A program made the translations under genes and the position numbers. Below the pieces are notes generated by a model. It made no database searches and had not been told where the DNA came from. It saw only the letters and a list, made by a program, of their open reading frames with translations. Shown piece after piece: positions 36,201-49,066 of a DNA stretch of 64,000 nt. This DNA is from Pisaster brevispinus (taxonomy: Eukaryota; Echinodermata; Asteroidea; Forcipulatida; Asteriidae): NCBI GenBank assembly GCA_023634235.1, contig JAMKCF010000004.1:10268702-10332701 (forward strand), read 5' to 3'. Positions within the stretch are counted from its first letter, which is position 1, and each line of letters opens with the position of its first letter.

Positions 36201-38845
36201 CAGATTTTCCAAGCACCAGTTGACAGTCCAATACAGTGTAATGTATATTTGTGACTGGTTTCAATTGTTTGCATAAAAGTTAAAACGATCACTTCAAAGC
36301 CGGTTCATGCTTTAACGCGAATTGTGGAAGTAAAGCAAATTTCCTTGCGTCACAATTTGAAAACAGCGTGAACCTAATTGTTTGCGTCACATAATTCGCA
36401 TCGCATTCACTTTCACATGAAGCATGAACCTGGCTTAAGAATCCAAGTTACAGACAGGCTTCGAATGCGTCCCTGCTTTTTGAAGTAATGTTTATAATTA
36501 ACTTATAACTATAAAATAACAGCATCCAACAATGATAAACATGCAATCACATTGTTTAGTGGTTGTATCGCTCAGAATAAATCATTATGAATTTAGGAAG
36601 AGACAAAATTATATATTATATTTTCCGAGTAGTGTAATTTTTTTTAAATAAGACCCCAAATCAATATCAGCTTATTCAACAAACAAAACAACCTAAATTT
36701 GTTGCTGCTAATTGTAACTAGGATTTGAAGCTTGATCATGGTGGGTAATAAACTTTATGGTATAACCATGGAGCTCCATCAGTGTCCATGGTGTAACTGT
36801 GTCACACTCACATTACACTGACAAATGTAGTAATATCATTTGTGTGAAAATTGTATACTCGCTCTCCAGGTGCTCTGTGCCAGACAATTTATCTCAGCAC
36901 CATTGGGTTTGTGTGTAATCCCCTTTATAGATAGTTCCCAATAGACGCCATCTTTACGGGCAAATTGCATTTTGGCTTGCAGGCGCATCCGAAAATACTG
37001 ATCCTCACCATGGACTCTTTCAGAAGAAAGCGTCTTACAAGAGTGTTTAGTGAAGCTGGTAAATCATCATTTGTCTTAAGTACACATTCATTTATCAACT
37101 GGAAGGCAAAACATTAATTATAGAAAGACAACAAGCAAAATGGCAAGCTTTTTAAACAAAGAACAACACATCAAAAAGGATGGCAATTAAAGAACTGGTG
37201 GATAAAGTTTGATCAGAACTAACATGATTATAGACCTTTATTATGGTGCGGCCATCTTGATTTTCTCCTATTCAGCTCAATCTCAATGTAACCAAACCGA
37301 GGCTGGAAGGAAAAATAATCTGGTACCTTTTTTGTACAGTGAATATTAGCATCCAATACTACTGGATACAGGGAACATGACCAAAATGGCGGCAGCATGA
37401 TAAAGGTCTATTAAGACTGAGGTTGCGTCCAAATCAAGCCACTTCGGCTGTGACAACATTGGAGACACAGCCACTGCCTAGACCATTAAATCAGACACAG
37501 CATCAGCTCATTGCAACTACTTTCATCTGGTTCCTTTTTCAATGCAACTAAAGTCGACCCTTTGCAATGGGCAGTAACCAGTCTATACTTAATTTCTACA
37601 GCAATTCTTCCAAATTTAACAAACGCAAACAAAAGCAAAGTCTGGTTACTTTTGGCTTTTTCTTGTCATTGGTATTAAACATTATTACACTTTCCAATAG
37701 ACTGTGCAAGTCTTCCGCATATCCAAATAGAGAAAAACAACTCAAAGTCTAGAATTTCCTATGAAATCAAATCTTTTTAAATTCTATTTACTCAAAACTC
37801 TTAAAAAACAAATACCCAAAGCAATTTGCTGTAAATACAATTCCATTTCCAAGTAGTTTGTAAAAATTAACGTTCAGAAAAAAAACTTGGGAAGAGGCTG
37901 CTTATATTTTAAAAAACCCATTTGCCAATCATGCCTGAATTTATGCCATCTTTACATATAGGTTTAATGATAACATGATGAACATCAGTTGGGTAAAATT
38001 TGAACTGTTTACGAGTAACCGGAAATGGAGGTCGAGTCTTTTTTCGCAGGTTTTCTTTGTTATTTGTTATGTTTGTTTGTGTTCAGGCTAACTTTTACTT
38101 TTCAAACTGTATGATATACTTTTTTATAACCATAAACTGTTAAACTAAAGTATTTCAACATGGTTGGAACCAACTTGTTTCCTGAAGTTCGAATTCGCGC
38201 GAGACTTGCACAGTCTATTGCCAGTTTACATTTATTAAAAACTTGGCAACTGAAATAAAGACCAAGATACTTATGTAAAAAAAACCCCAACCCAATAAGT
38301 TATATGGGGTTCCCACTAAAATGATTTTGTAATGGAATATAAAACTCGGCTAGGAAGTCAACATTATTTCACTGTGGACTACTTTTCCTCAGCCAACATT
38401 CTTACTTGAATTTTTCTTTCCAAAACTGTTCAGATTCAAACAACCAAATGGTGTTCCCCTCTCCTGTAAACCAATGAAAATGTAAGTTTCTGACCTTTTA
38501 GCCGAGATAGATTTGGGGTGGTAAAAAGAAAAAAGAAGAAAAAAAAGAGTACCAAAAACATATGTACACCTTCAAAATACAAATAAATAACCTTTGTGAA
38601 AGTTATGAATATAATAAGTGTATTAAAAATGCATCTTTGAATGGTAGTTTGCCACTTCTCTGTATTACAAATATTAAATAAATATAAAATAAGGTATAAA
38701 AATAAATACAATGACACAGCATTGGCCAAGTATGGGCCAGATGTCTTTTCATTTTAGAGGTCAGGCTATAAACCTCTAAACATGGCCGACATGTCTGCTT
38801 ATGTGCCTGGCATTTCTTGTTTGGGGGTTTGGGAAATCACACCAG

Positions 38846-39040
38846 GGCCTGAATTCATAAAGCTTTTAAGCAGAACAAAAACTGCTTAGCAAATTTCGTT
38901 GCTAAGCAAAAAATGAGTGGAGCACCAGTTGCAACAATGTAAAGCTTTAAGGAATTTTGGCTGGTTTAATCAGTTTTTTGCTATGCAATATTTTTTGTGC
39001 TTAGCAAGTTTGTGCTTGTAGGCTTTTGAAACTGGGCCCA
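38846..39040 (+). mobile_element. GGGCCCAATTTCATAGAGC-type TIR element
   Basis: The left end (GGCCTGAATTCATAAAGCTT) and right end (CTTTTGAAACTGGGCCC) are imperfect inverted repeats. The interior has repeated CTTAGCAA/TTGCTAAGC motifs and CACCAGTTGCAAC. No coding capacity. One of about ten copies in the window. Confidence 0.7.
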
Positions 39041-39578
39041 GACAACAGATCTGGGGCTAAAATCATAGAGCTACTTAATATTAAGAAAATTTTCAGTTTG
39101 TCAGTTTGTGGTTCAAACTAGTGGCAATGTTTAAAATGAGTGCAGTTGGTGCATTGATAAAGCAATTATAACCAATAAAATGGCACAGCGTGTAGTTGAT
39201 GATATGACAGAAGGCATTCCACAGAAAAACCACCCATTTCCTCTAGGCAGTTACCCCTTACACGCACTTCATCTGCAGCAACTATGCCATGCTCACTACA
39301 CTGTATATATCATGCTATCGGGTGTTGAACTATCCATTCTTATAAGTATGTGGCTCACGTGCGTCATCAATCGGACAAAACTTATCAATCAATGAGCACT
39401 AAACTCTACACTATGACAGTGGATTGTTTTTCACACGATAGCATGACGCATCTCCGATACTCTTACCATATGCCTACTCAGCACTTCAAGCTTCACTTTA
39501 AACACAGTGGTGGCTTGTGGACCCTTGTAAGTCTTAGACATAAAACACATTGACTGCCCTCTATGAGCAGACTTCAGG

Positions 39579-39722
39579 CAGGCCTGGAATTACATCTTTC
39601 AGAAGGTAGGGCCATTTTCACTTTGCAAATCTTAAGTCCATGGAAATCTTTTGAAAGGGCACCAAGGTCAAGACCAGGAGCAACAGAGTCCATGGTATCT
39701 GTGCAATTCAAGGCCTGATATT
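39579..39722. mobile_element. AGGCCTGGAA TIR element
   Basis: AGGCCTGGAATTACATC at the left and ATTCAAGGCCTGATA at the right, with GAAATCTTTTGAAAGGGC and AAGACCAGGAGCAACAGAG inside. Same family as 46014-46172. Confidence 0.7.
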
Positions 39723-40189
39723 AATTCATGTAGACCTTATGTGCTGGTATCATTTAACCGTTATCATTTCACCGTTATCTTAGGGGTCAAACAATGATGA
39801 AACAATGATGAAACTATGGAAATGCCAAGCTACATACATTGCTCAGCAACCAAGGTGGGCAATGATGTTGGGCAACATCCTTTACCAGTATTCCACCCCA
39901 ATTATACTTCCGGCAGTTGGGAAATTAAAGCCTGATATACACCATGTATGTACAATATATTGAGAATAAACTTTTATTGGCAGTGATGTGCGTTTAAAAA
40001 AAAATATGCCACGTTGCATGAATTGGCGCATGATATTAAATGATACATGTACATGTATGTATCCAGCAGTGAACATGTTCATGAATACCCCAAGAATATA
40101 GTTTTCAAATTTTCAAGTTTGGCGTAAATCCATCTTGGAATAAAAGATGTAGTGGTTTGATTTGTTTCTAACCTTTAGTCAACACCAGA

Positions 40190-40400
40190 GCCCAATTTCA
40201 TAAAGCCTGTAAGCACAAAAACTTGCTAAGCACGGTACAATCTCGCTTAGCAGACACAGGTTACCCGCTAAAATTCTATGAAGTTGACATTGCTGCGAAT
40301 GGTGCCTCACTCATTGCTTATCAAGAAATTTGCGATGCAGTTTTCTCTGCTTAACAGCTTTCTGATATTGGATGCTTGGAACTGCTTACCGCGGAATTCT
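40190..40400 (+). mobile_element. TIR element copy, right end decayed
   Basis: It begins CCCAATTTCATAAAGCCTG and TAAGCACAAAAACTTGCTAAG, with the family's CAGGTTACC interior. The right terminal repeat is not clearly preserved. Confidence 0.55.
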
Positions 40401-40661
40401 GCGCTTATGGCTGATAGAATCACACGCTTTACAAGGCGCTGTACAGCCACTGAGTCTGTCACAAGAGTTATTTAATACATAACACTAAAGCAACCTTGAT
40501 CAAAGCAGAAAAAGATGTAAGCTGCAATGGGTCTCGAGTATCAAAAGTTGCTGTTCAACAGTGGGCGTTGAACTGTTGAGGCAATGTAAATAGAACTGGT
40601 AAGCCGCAGTGCAGTTACAATTCAAGTTGGCTGGAAAGATGAAGTACAACTGCATACTGCG

Positions 40662-40998
40662 ACAATTACAGAGGGGTTCTAAGGTCAAATTCAGTTTTGT
40701 GATCCACTCATTTTCCAAAAGATAGAGTCCCTATGAAAATTGGGTGAAAAGGGTTTCAAGCCTCTAAACCTCATCGAACTTGAGCTTATGACTTGTGCAG
40801 CAATTCCTCTTTGAAATTTATAGACCAATTTGTTTTTTGCTCTGAAAAAGTTTTAAAATGATATGATATTTTACACCATTTTAACATTATGTAGAGTCTT
40901 GTAACTTTTATCCCCAATATCGAGAGGATTCTATCTATTGGTAAATGAGGGCATCACAAAACTCATTTTGATCTTGGAACCCCTCTTTAAGTGTCGCA
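40662..40998. mobile_element. TIR element (GACAATTACAGAGGGGTTC)
   Basis: The left end CGACAATTACAGAGGGGTTC with CAGTTTTGTGAT is mirrored on the right by ATCACAAAACTCATTTTGATC and AACCCCTCTTTAAGTGTCG. A diverged copy lies at 22458-22732 in IPO9 intron 15. Confidence 0.75.
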
Positions 40999-41179
40999 AT
41001 TACTGGGTACGCACTAATCCATAAGTTGTGGCCAATGCTAATTTTTGTTGACACATAACGCAGGTCTTAACAAAAGTGTCACCTCTTTTGTAAGCCAGTG
41101 TAGTAACTACTACTCGTTAAACGGAAAATCGAACACAGATCGTCATTCGCTGATAACGGTCCCAGAGTCTTTGGTCCAG

Positions 41180-41343
41180 TGTCCAATTTTATAGAGCTGC
41201 CTAAGCAGACAGTCGTGCTTAACAAACTTCTGCTCAGAAAAACCAAGCAGGAAATGACATGATGTTGGTTGGTTGGTAACCTAGTTTTTGTAAGCAACAT
41301 TGATTATGTTTGTGCTTTAGCAGTTCTATAAACTTGGGCCCAG
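41180..41343 (+). mobile_element. GGGCCCAATTTCATAGAGC-type TIR element
   Basis: The left end CCAATTTTATAGAGCTGCC and the right end GCAGTTCTATAAACTTGGGCCC are inverted repeats. The interior TTGGTTGGTAACC region is typical of the family. It abuts the stop codon of the Rlf-like gene (41350-41352), so it lies in that gene's 3' UTR. Confidence 0.7.
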
Positions 41344-41349
41344 GTTTGA

Positions 41350-44300
41350 TCACATTGGAGGCAAGACATTCTTTTTCGCTGCATAAGTACGAAGCGGTCG
41401 CTTAACTTCCCACGGCAGCTTTGGGTCACTGATACCTGTGAAACACCCGTGGAAAGAGGGCGGGCTTGTTTTATGAGTTACATTTGATGGGATGACCCTT
41501 GATGGGGCCGAGCGGATTGGAGTGGACTTATTGCAGCTTTTGCCGTTCTGGTAATTGTTGTTGTTCCGGTCGGGCATAACATCTCGAAAAGGAATGGCAG
41601 TCTTGTGATTTGAGTCCTGCCTGGTGGCATCTTTGCTCTCTTTAAGTAAGAATGAGTTGTATTCCTCGGTCCATTTGCAGGTGATGTTTGGACCTAAGGT
41701 TATCTTAGTTGGAGGTTTCTTGGCGTCTTGCTTTTGGGATTTGCTCCGAGTTGTCTTTTGTGGGGTCTTCGGTGCTAGACGAGGTTTCTTCGAAGATGTT
41801 GTGGTGGGAGCCCTTGTGCTACACTGAGAAGCATTTCGCAGATGGTATCGTCTTGTCCCTCCCAGGGTCTCACCGCAATGCTCTGATTCAGAGTTTGAAC
41901 TGCTCAGGCAGTAGCTAACTGGATTGTGGGCTGCTCTGAGATTGTACCTGCCAGGTACCGTGAGTTCATCTGTTTGCTCCGGCTTAAGATTCCTCTCAAC
42001 CGACTTTGCACTTTTCTTTGGCCTCATTTTGCACTCACTAACTCCTCTTCCACTCAAAAGGGAAGGAACCTCCACAGCTTTGGTTCCGTTAGAAGTTTTC
42101 TTCACCTGACTTTGAAGCTCCACACTTGGAACAGAAGAACAGCTCTCTGCAGGTCTCTTTCTACCACTTAGGGACCACCTGCAGCTCACGTCTTGGACCA
42201 CCTCAAAATCACTACAGTCCGAGTCTGAATCTTTACTCTTGTCTTTAATGGGACAAAGAGAAGCCGCAGTACTCTGAACTTGCTTGTCTTTGTTCCCTGT
42301 CAATTTTGTAGCCTTGGTATTCCAAATATACTTATTAAAGTCTTGCTTTCTGTAAGCCAAGGCATTGCTAGCTTTTTCATTTGACTCTTGTTTAAAAGCC
42401 ATCTTTGCTCTTCCAGAGTTAACCATCCCAAACGCCCCCCCTTGGCCAATTACAGTTAATTTCCCATCTTCGTAAACAAATCGTTTACATATTCCACTTT
42501 GAGGAGATGCTTCAGGTGTTTGCGCCCACTGATTTAATACACCGGCTTCAGGTTCGAGTTTCTGAACTGGAGTAGGACTTTGTTCCCTTGCAGCTATTTC
42601 TTCTTTACAACTTTGCATTGACGTTATGGTCTTATTGTACTCACTAGCACACACTGCCATCAAAGATCTCAGAAGGATCTCCTTTGATTCTTTAAGAACC
42701 TCAGGTTCCTGTTTCAAAGTTAGGCCATCACCTTGATCTCCTTTCTTTGTTGGACTATCAAAGTCTGCGCTGATCATCATGACGCTACCTTCTTGTGAAG
42801 TACAGCTGGCTGGGGAATCCGGAAGCAGATCTTCGTGGTCATATGAAACATCTAGACCCACTCCGGCTTTGTAGAGGCTGGACTCATTTTGGCAACAAGA
42901 TGTTTCTGATTCCTCAGAGCAGGTGACTTGAAAAGCTCTGTCTTGTTCCTTGTCAGGGCTCGTTACTTCAAACCTGCTCCGATTCACCGAGTTGTTGAGG
43001 TTTTCATTCTCTGGTTCAAAAGTTGGCAACTTGTTTGCTGACTCTTGATCGGTGGGTTTAGAGCTGACAAAGAGTTGATGTCCGGGGGGAAAGTGGTTTG
43101 TCAACTGTTGTTGGTCATTTGGGATTTGGGTGGCAGAATCGGTGGAGACTGTCTGTTGGCTAGCTGATTCCAAGCTTACTAACTCTCCTTGTTCAACAGA
43201 GTAAGCGTTCGTGTTTGAGTTGATAGAAGACTTTGCATTGATTGGCTGTTTGTAGATGGACTGCTGGTTGGTTGAATGTGAGTTAGTCAACTGCGGCCCA
43301 TTGGAAGGCTGGTCTACATTTGGGCTTCGACAGGGAACAGCATTTAAGTCGACTGAGTGTTGGCGGGTGGACTGCTGCTGGATTGATTCCAAACTGGTCA
43401 AGTTTTGTTCACTGGAGTCATTCTCCAAGTTTACAGCCGATTCAGAGGTGTTTGGCTGCTCACAAGATGACACTTGGTTGGAGGATTCAAAGAAAACCAA
43501 CTGCTCTTCAGTGGAATACATTAGTTGGGTCGGGCTAACAGCTGGCTCAGAGTTGACTAACTGTTGCTGGTTGGTCGAATCCAAGCAGATCAACTGCTGT
43601 TCGGTGGAATACACTGGTAGGGTGGAGCAAACGGCTCCATCAGAGTTCACCAACTGTTGCTGAGGTGACTGCTGCTTGGCTGGCTCTGAACTCATCGACT
43701 GCTCTTGTCCAGTCATACATTGGTCGCTTTCCTGTGGATTAAATAATGGTTGGTGGATGGGTTGCTGCTCCAGCATTTCTTGGCAACTACTTTGAGTTGT
43801 TGATGAATTGTCTTCCGACAGTGGACTGGTTGAATCTCGACCATTCAGATTCATTCCAATGAAATTTATATCCTTGTCAACAAAAGTCGCTCTCAGTCTA
43901 CTGATAGTATTTTCTAGACTTTTACACTTCTTGGTTCTTGTTTTCTGCTTCAGGTTGGCATCCCGACTCAGACCAACACTATCTGGTTGAAATGCCTCAG
44001 GACAAAGTGCAGGTTTGTTGCAGTGGACAATAGAATCCTCCAACCATGAATCCATTTCATTCCAGTTCAGTACATGTGACGATGGATCTACAATGCCATC
44101 AATTTCTTTGATAGCCGCCCACTGTGCACTCAGCTGCTCAGCATCCATGGCAGGCTCGGACAAAACATCTCCTTCCATCAAATTTGCTTGCGGCAGCTCA
44201 CCGAAGTTCTGAAACCAGTTGTCCATGTCCGATGAGATTTCAGTTGAATTGCCGATACCGTTGTAGATATTTTGCATTAGGGGAGCTGGAGAGTTGATTT

Positions 44301-47300
44301 CACCATCAGCAGAATCTTTAAGGAAAGAGTCCACAGCATAGTTTTCTGCGTCTTCGTTCAGACTTCCTTGGGTTGCATCAAGGGAGCTTTCAAACAACTT
44401 GGTGTATTGCCCCTCCGTGTAGAATTCATCATTTTCTGACCCCTCACTAAAGAAGACTGGATCTTCATCAGATGCTCCATCTAAGTTTATTACGGATTGT
44501 TGCTGGTTTGCTGTTTGGTCCTCAGGAAAGTTGTTTGAGTTGAACTGTTGCACATGATTCCCACTGTTATCTCTTTCATTACTGGGCGACATCTCCAGGA
44601 CGAGGTTTTGCTCCTGTTCCGAGTTTCTCATATCTTGGTCCAAGTTTAGTTCATCCATCGACACAAAATGCTTCTGCCCCGACACTGGAAGACTATAGAC
44701 ATGATCGTTTTCTAGACTAGCCACAAGGTTTGACTGGCGTCTGCTGTCATCTTCAATAATGCCCTCTTGGGTATGCATAGTTGGCTCATCATAGATGTCT
44801 TGCCTACCATCGTCAATGTCTTGTCCACCATCGTGTACGTCTTGACTCTCCATTGGCTCTTCTTCCCAATCAGGCACATCTTCGACAGCTTCTGGCTCAG
44901 AGCTGACTTCGGGGCTTGTCTCTGCGGGTTTCAGCGAAGCAAGTGTTCTTAGTGTTAAGAGCGAGTTGCTATCGGCGTCACTCTTCGCTTCTATAGCTTG
45001 TAATTGTTTTCTTGGTAAGGTACTCTGCGTGACAGAGTGAGACGGCGTAACTGTGATGTCACATATTGGATCCAAACCTTGTTTCCTTGTTAATGGATTT
45101 GACATGTTTTGTGACAGCAGCAGCTCCTCACAGTCTTGCAACACGACACTACATCGTGGCAGTTTGGTCAAAGAGGATGTAATCAGATCACAATCCCTAC
45201 TGTTGTTCAAACATGGTTTGGAGGAGCTCTCCTGTTCATTCCCCTGTGGTACCTCTAGAGGTGTGTACGGTTGCCATGACATATCAAGTGACATCATAGT
45301 GGACACCCATTGTCTCCTGGATAACGCGTCTGCCCAATCATCTTCCTCCACTGGATCTTCCTCCACAGGCTTCTCGGTATCTGTCTCCTCAACGGTATCT
45401 TCCATTTCATCTGGCATCTTCTTGACGTACATCTTGACTGCAATCTCCCTCTCTGGTAGCCTGACCTGCAGGCTCAGCTGGCTAGTGTTGCGTAGATACT
45501 TCAGGCATTTCGGACGAAACACTTTCCAGTCCAACAGTGGACAAATAGAGTCTGGAAGAAAGCTGTTTATAGTCTGAAAAAGAACACACGACAGACAGGA
45601 TGGCAAGAGGGGCGCTGAAGGGGCAGTAAATGTGCTCTGCTGGTAGAGTTTGTCAACCTCTGCGAACAGTTTCTTAGTTGGTGTGATGGTGAAAGTTGTC
45701 AGAAGGCACAGTCTCTGTAGTCTCAGGTCTCCTTCAAATAAGACCGACAGCTGTTGACACAAGGCTGCATTGTTCAGGTCGATGCGACCGGCATTGAAGA
45801 GGTTGCTCTGAGGGTTGCTGGCAGGTTCCTGAAATGCCCACAGACACAGGTTCACACAAAAGACAAGCGACTGCCTCCCGACCTAAATGGAAATGTGTGA
45901 AAGAGCAGAGTTTAGAAATCACACTGTCTTGTCCATGCATGCAAAAAAAAAGTATCTTGACTTATTAATACTTTTTTGTGTTTCACACGAGAAAAGCTCC
46001 CTGCAAAAATGTCAGGCCTGGAATCTCATATTTGAGAGGGCGAAAAAGGACTTCCATTAGAAAATCTTAAAGTCTATGGGAAACTTTTGAAGGAGCATCA
46101 CCAAGGCCAAGACCAGGGGCAACAGAGGCCAGGGCTGGCCTTGCTTCAGTATAGTTCCAGGCCTGTAATGTACAGTATATGGACCTCAAACAGAATTGTC
46201 ATTTTCAGACTATAAAAGCCCTACAGTCAGCACGCTGTGATTGGCCGTTGATAAATATCCATATTCATAGAAAAGCTTAGCTAGACTCCTCACATTTTCG
46301 TTCAAGAGCCGAGTAAAAAATAACTGCACAGTGTACGCAGGCCGGAGGGAAATGTGGTGCCCTTTTTGTAGAACATGTTTGCTATGTTCAAATGAATAAG
46401 AAACCAGTTTGTGTCGTATGTTGTTGCAGGAGCAGTGTACACGTTGTTGTTGTTGTTCTTCTTCCACCACATAGAACACTGAAGGCCTAAAAATCAATTC
46501 ATAAGCCATGACTTATGGTCCGAAAATGAGATATAACGAAGGTTCTCCCCAGTTTTTCTTACACTGGGGTGCATTCTGGACCCACATTTTTTTAGTCGAA
46601 GCACACTAAATTGAAACTTTTTTTGGAATGTTTTCTACTTGGTGTTTATCTTGGTTTAAATTTGCGCGTATCGACACACAATTCGCAGGTATCAGCCCGA
46701 TACGCTAGCTTGTACATGTACATGGGGAGAACCCTGATACCCATCTTACCTGACAGTGAATGGCCCTGACCAGCTTGAGGATGAACACTGGTTCATACAG
46801 GACAAACTTGCTGACCTGCTGTACCTTGGCTTCAAACACCTCCTTATTGTGGCCGCACTCGGACCACAGCAGGTCAACCCAAAGGTCAGTGACCCTCTGT
46901 AGGTCACTCAGGGAGACTGTCTCTGTGCCTAAAAAAATCAGGGGAAACAAACCACACCACATTTTCAAATTGCTGCCAAAGAGTGCAGTCAAATTGCGTT
47001 TTAGTTTTTCTTCAAATTCGGTTAAACCAAAAATTGGCTGAGATTAAAACGACTAAACCAAGATGCAGGAATGACATTTGACATTAGAAAAATGGCTTGA
47101 AGGCCTGGGCTCCCTCTTGTTCTAGACCCAGAACCTCCCAGATGCTACAATTAATAATAATAATAACTTGGAAGGCTAATCATTCTTACTTGCAGCTGAG
47201 TAGCTGAATTGCGAAGGATGCCGCTATAATGTGGTCGAGACGTAGACATGCAAGGGCGCCTTTGGCAGCCAGCCATATCAACCCATATATGACCACGGGG

Positions 47301-49066
47301 CACAGCCTAAAATCGAAAGTGTTTGAAACCCTTGTGGCATGGGAGAGAACCAACTCACATATGGCCTTCGCCGGGAATCGAACCAGCTGACCAGGGCCAC
47401 AGTGGTGAGAGGCAAGCGCTTTACGCAAAAGTCGCCCATGCCACACAATTCAGGAGGTTTACAGACTCTGTGCATCATCAGACATACAAAACTACAGGTT
47501 TGGACACAATTTGGACAATTTCTTTCTCCCTTCGGTGACTGCTTTACTTCTTCCAAGAAAATTTTGAGATTTTGAGAAAATCCTTAAATTAGAAACAGTC
47601 ATTAAAAAGTCACACGAATGAAACAAACTCTTCAACATTGTACGGAAAGGTTTAGCGGGTAAACACTCACACCACTCCTTGCTGAGTAACATCTCTGCTG
47701 TCAATAGAGCAGCTGGAATGTAATATTGACGCAGTGACTTTGCAACAGGGAGAATCTGCTCCATAGACTTCAACTTCTGGATCTGTAAAATGAAGATGGA
47801 GATTTAATCAACGACGTACACATCTGGTGAAAAGCATTGATTTCAATACCCAGTTCTTATTAAAGCTTCATCTCTGGGCATCTTAGAGCAGATTATTTTC
47901 ACATCAGGTATGTAGAATTATTTGAATTATGAAACTTGTTGTATGGTGGTACCACTTGAGGGTTTAAAAAGCGACGCAGCGCAATCTACAACCAACCGTG
48001 CCAGAAACGTCGGGGCAAACTCCTTCTCTTAACGATAAGCGTACAGCTTTTTTTTTTAAGTGCACTAAATGACAAACAGTATCTACGGCATCAAGTGCCA
48101 TCTGAAAGACAAAGCAATTTATGGTTATTGCTCAAGGACACAAGCACCGTAGCCAAGAACCTGAACCCACACTCTGACAACACCAAAACTGGAGTCCGGT
48201 GTCTTAGACTGCTCAGTCAAATAAATTCATTCCTATACTAGCTTTCACTTTCAAGAATCAATCCAAAAAGATTTCTTTGCAAAAGCGTCCCAATCTTTTC
48301 TTAGTCCCAGCAATGTAGTGCCTCCCAGATGTTACAATTCAGGAGGTTTACAGATTCTGTACATCACCAGACATGCCAGATATACAAAACTACAGGCTTG
48401 GACACAATTTGGAGTATTTCTTTCTCCTTTGGGCGACTGCTTTACTGCTTTCAAGAAAATATAAAAGGCCAAGGATGTTTTGAGAAAATCCTAAAAAACC
48501 ACACGTCTGACAACCCTATTACTACCGTTGCACTCTCCTGTCCAACTGGCCCTTGCTACAAAATGCCACAGGAGACTGTGGAGACCAAGTCAACAGTACA
48601 TAAACCATGGGGTTTCCTGATACTACCAGCTGTACAAACAGAAGAAACCCATGCACCCAATGCTAGCCTGTAAGGTATGATACTCTGTGGAAGTCCGTGG
48701 TACCAGTGTATCGACAGACCCCTTGCACAATGAGGAACACAACTCCGCACAATGGGCATTTACCATTTCCACAGTTCTGGGAGTCAATTCTTTTGTGTAC
48801 ATTTTGACTTATAGGATAGGCGCCTATGTTGTGCAAGTGGTCTGTAGGTGGGTTCTAACTTTGATTTTATGTACCTCACTCCACATTAGATCCAGCTTCT
48901 CCATGTTAGTGCAGAGAATAAGAGCAGTCTCCAGAAACACTTGATCTTTGCCCAGTTCTTCATCATAATAGCAGGCTCTTGCTAGCAACAAGGCCTTCTC
49001 GAAGTGGCCTTCCTCCAGAAGAGCCTTCAGCTGCTGGGTCATTGGCACTTGATGCTCCACTGACAT
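41350..49066 (-). CDS. Rlf/ZNF292/ZNF654-type helical-domain protein without zinc fingers
   Basis: Four coding exons on the minus strand: 49066-48875, 47782-47671, 46928-46750 and 45882-41350. They are in phase and give 1671 residues. Residues 1 to about 290 are helical and resemble the N-terminal domain of Rlf, ZNF292 and ZNF654. Matching points are the opening LKALLEEGHFEKALLLARAC, then FETAL-like/ILCTN, DLWVDLLWSE, LLTTFTITPT..LYQQ, and a DWK..RPKCLKYL block near residue 278. The rest, encoded in one 4.5-kb exon, is low complexity: an acidic patch (about 320-345), Ser/Gln-rich degenerate repeats, and a basic C-terminus with two R-Y-x-L-R motifs (near 41950 and 41855) and KKPRLAPK-like nuclear signals. 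No C2H2 finger is visible, although family members normally have many. An in-frame TGA lies upstream of the ATG, but a strong acceptor (poly-T then CCAG, about 49120) implies an upstream exon. The gene is well supported; the family link rests on remembered sequence similarity. Confidence 0.6.
43090..43665 (-). repeat. Degenerate 31-residue tandem repeats inside the Rlf-like protein
   Basis: Two adjacent units, about 43665-43573 and 43572-43480, encode 31-residue repeats beginning QQQLVNSDGAV and QQQLVNSEPAV and sharing a YSTE(Q/E)QL core. Weaker copies follow with the pattern Q-Q ... S-E-Q ... S-L-E-S. The spacing of the first two is 93 bases, so the array arose by in-frame duplication. Function is unknown; the region is expected to be disordered. 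Confidence 0.65.
46014..46172. mobile_element. AGGCCTGGAA TIR element
   Basis: The ends TCAGGCCTGGAATC and TTCCAGGCCTG are inverted. The interior has AAAATCTTAAAGTC, GGGAAACTTTTGAAGG and CAAGACCAGGGGCAACAGAG. Copies are at 39579-39722 and, reversed, 49917-50070. It lies in an intron of the Rlf-like gene. Confidence 0.7.
46541..46738. mobile_element. GGTTCTCCCC TIR element
   Basis: GAAGGTTCTCCCCAGTTTTTC at the left and ATGGGGAGAACCCTGAT at the right are inverted ends. The right half (CGATACGCTAGCTTGTAC) matches, in reverse, the partial copy at 55106-55175. A possibly related element with CAGTGTTCTCCC / AAAACCCTGC-type ends lies at 31387-31682. Confidence 0.6.
47955..48222 (-). mobile_element. 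Decayed tRNA-headed SINE, minus orientation
   Basis: This shares GCCAGAAACGTCGGGGCAAA, the CTTCTCTTAACGATAAGCG block and GGAGTCCGGTGTCTTAGAC with the 56985-57357 element. It lies in the first intron of the Rlf-like gene. Confidence 0.6.
48510..48716 (+). repeat. TACTATCGGT family copy
   Basis: TATTACTACCGTTGCACTCT, AGGAGACTGTGGAGACCAAG and AACCATGGGGTTTCC match the 13890 copy. It ends at GTGGTACCAGTGTATCG and lies in the first intron of the Rlf-like gene. Confidence 0.7.

Larger units (their letters stand above)
30201..41349. other. Gene-poor spacer between IPO9 and the Rlf-like gene
   Basis: About 11 kb between two convergent genes. I see no exon-like coding signal. Recognisable repeats fill part of it: elements at 31387-31682, 31901-32127, 32719-33110, 33762-33995, 34430-34622, 35188-35372, 36030-36200, 38846-39040, 39579-39722, 40190-40400, 40662-40998 and 41180-41343. 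The remaining stretches (30.2-31.4, 33.1-33.7, 36.2-38.8 kb) are AT-rich with nothing I can name. The 3' UTR of the minus-strand gene may extend to about 39972, where the minus strand reads AATAAAAG. Confidence 0.6.

Noticed and set aside
41624..45577. Several plus-strand open frames of 60-174 residues
   Set aside because: They are the antisense of the long coding exon of the Rlf-like gene, which has consistent splicing and composition on the minus strand.
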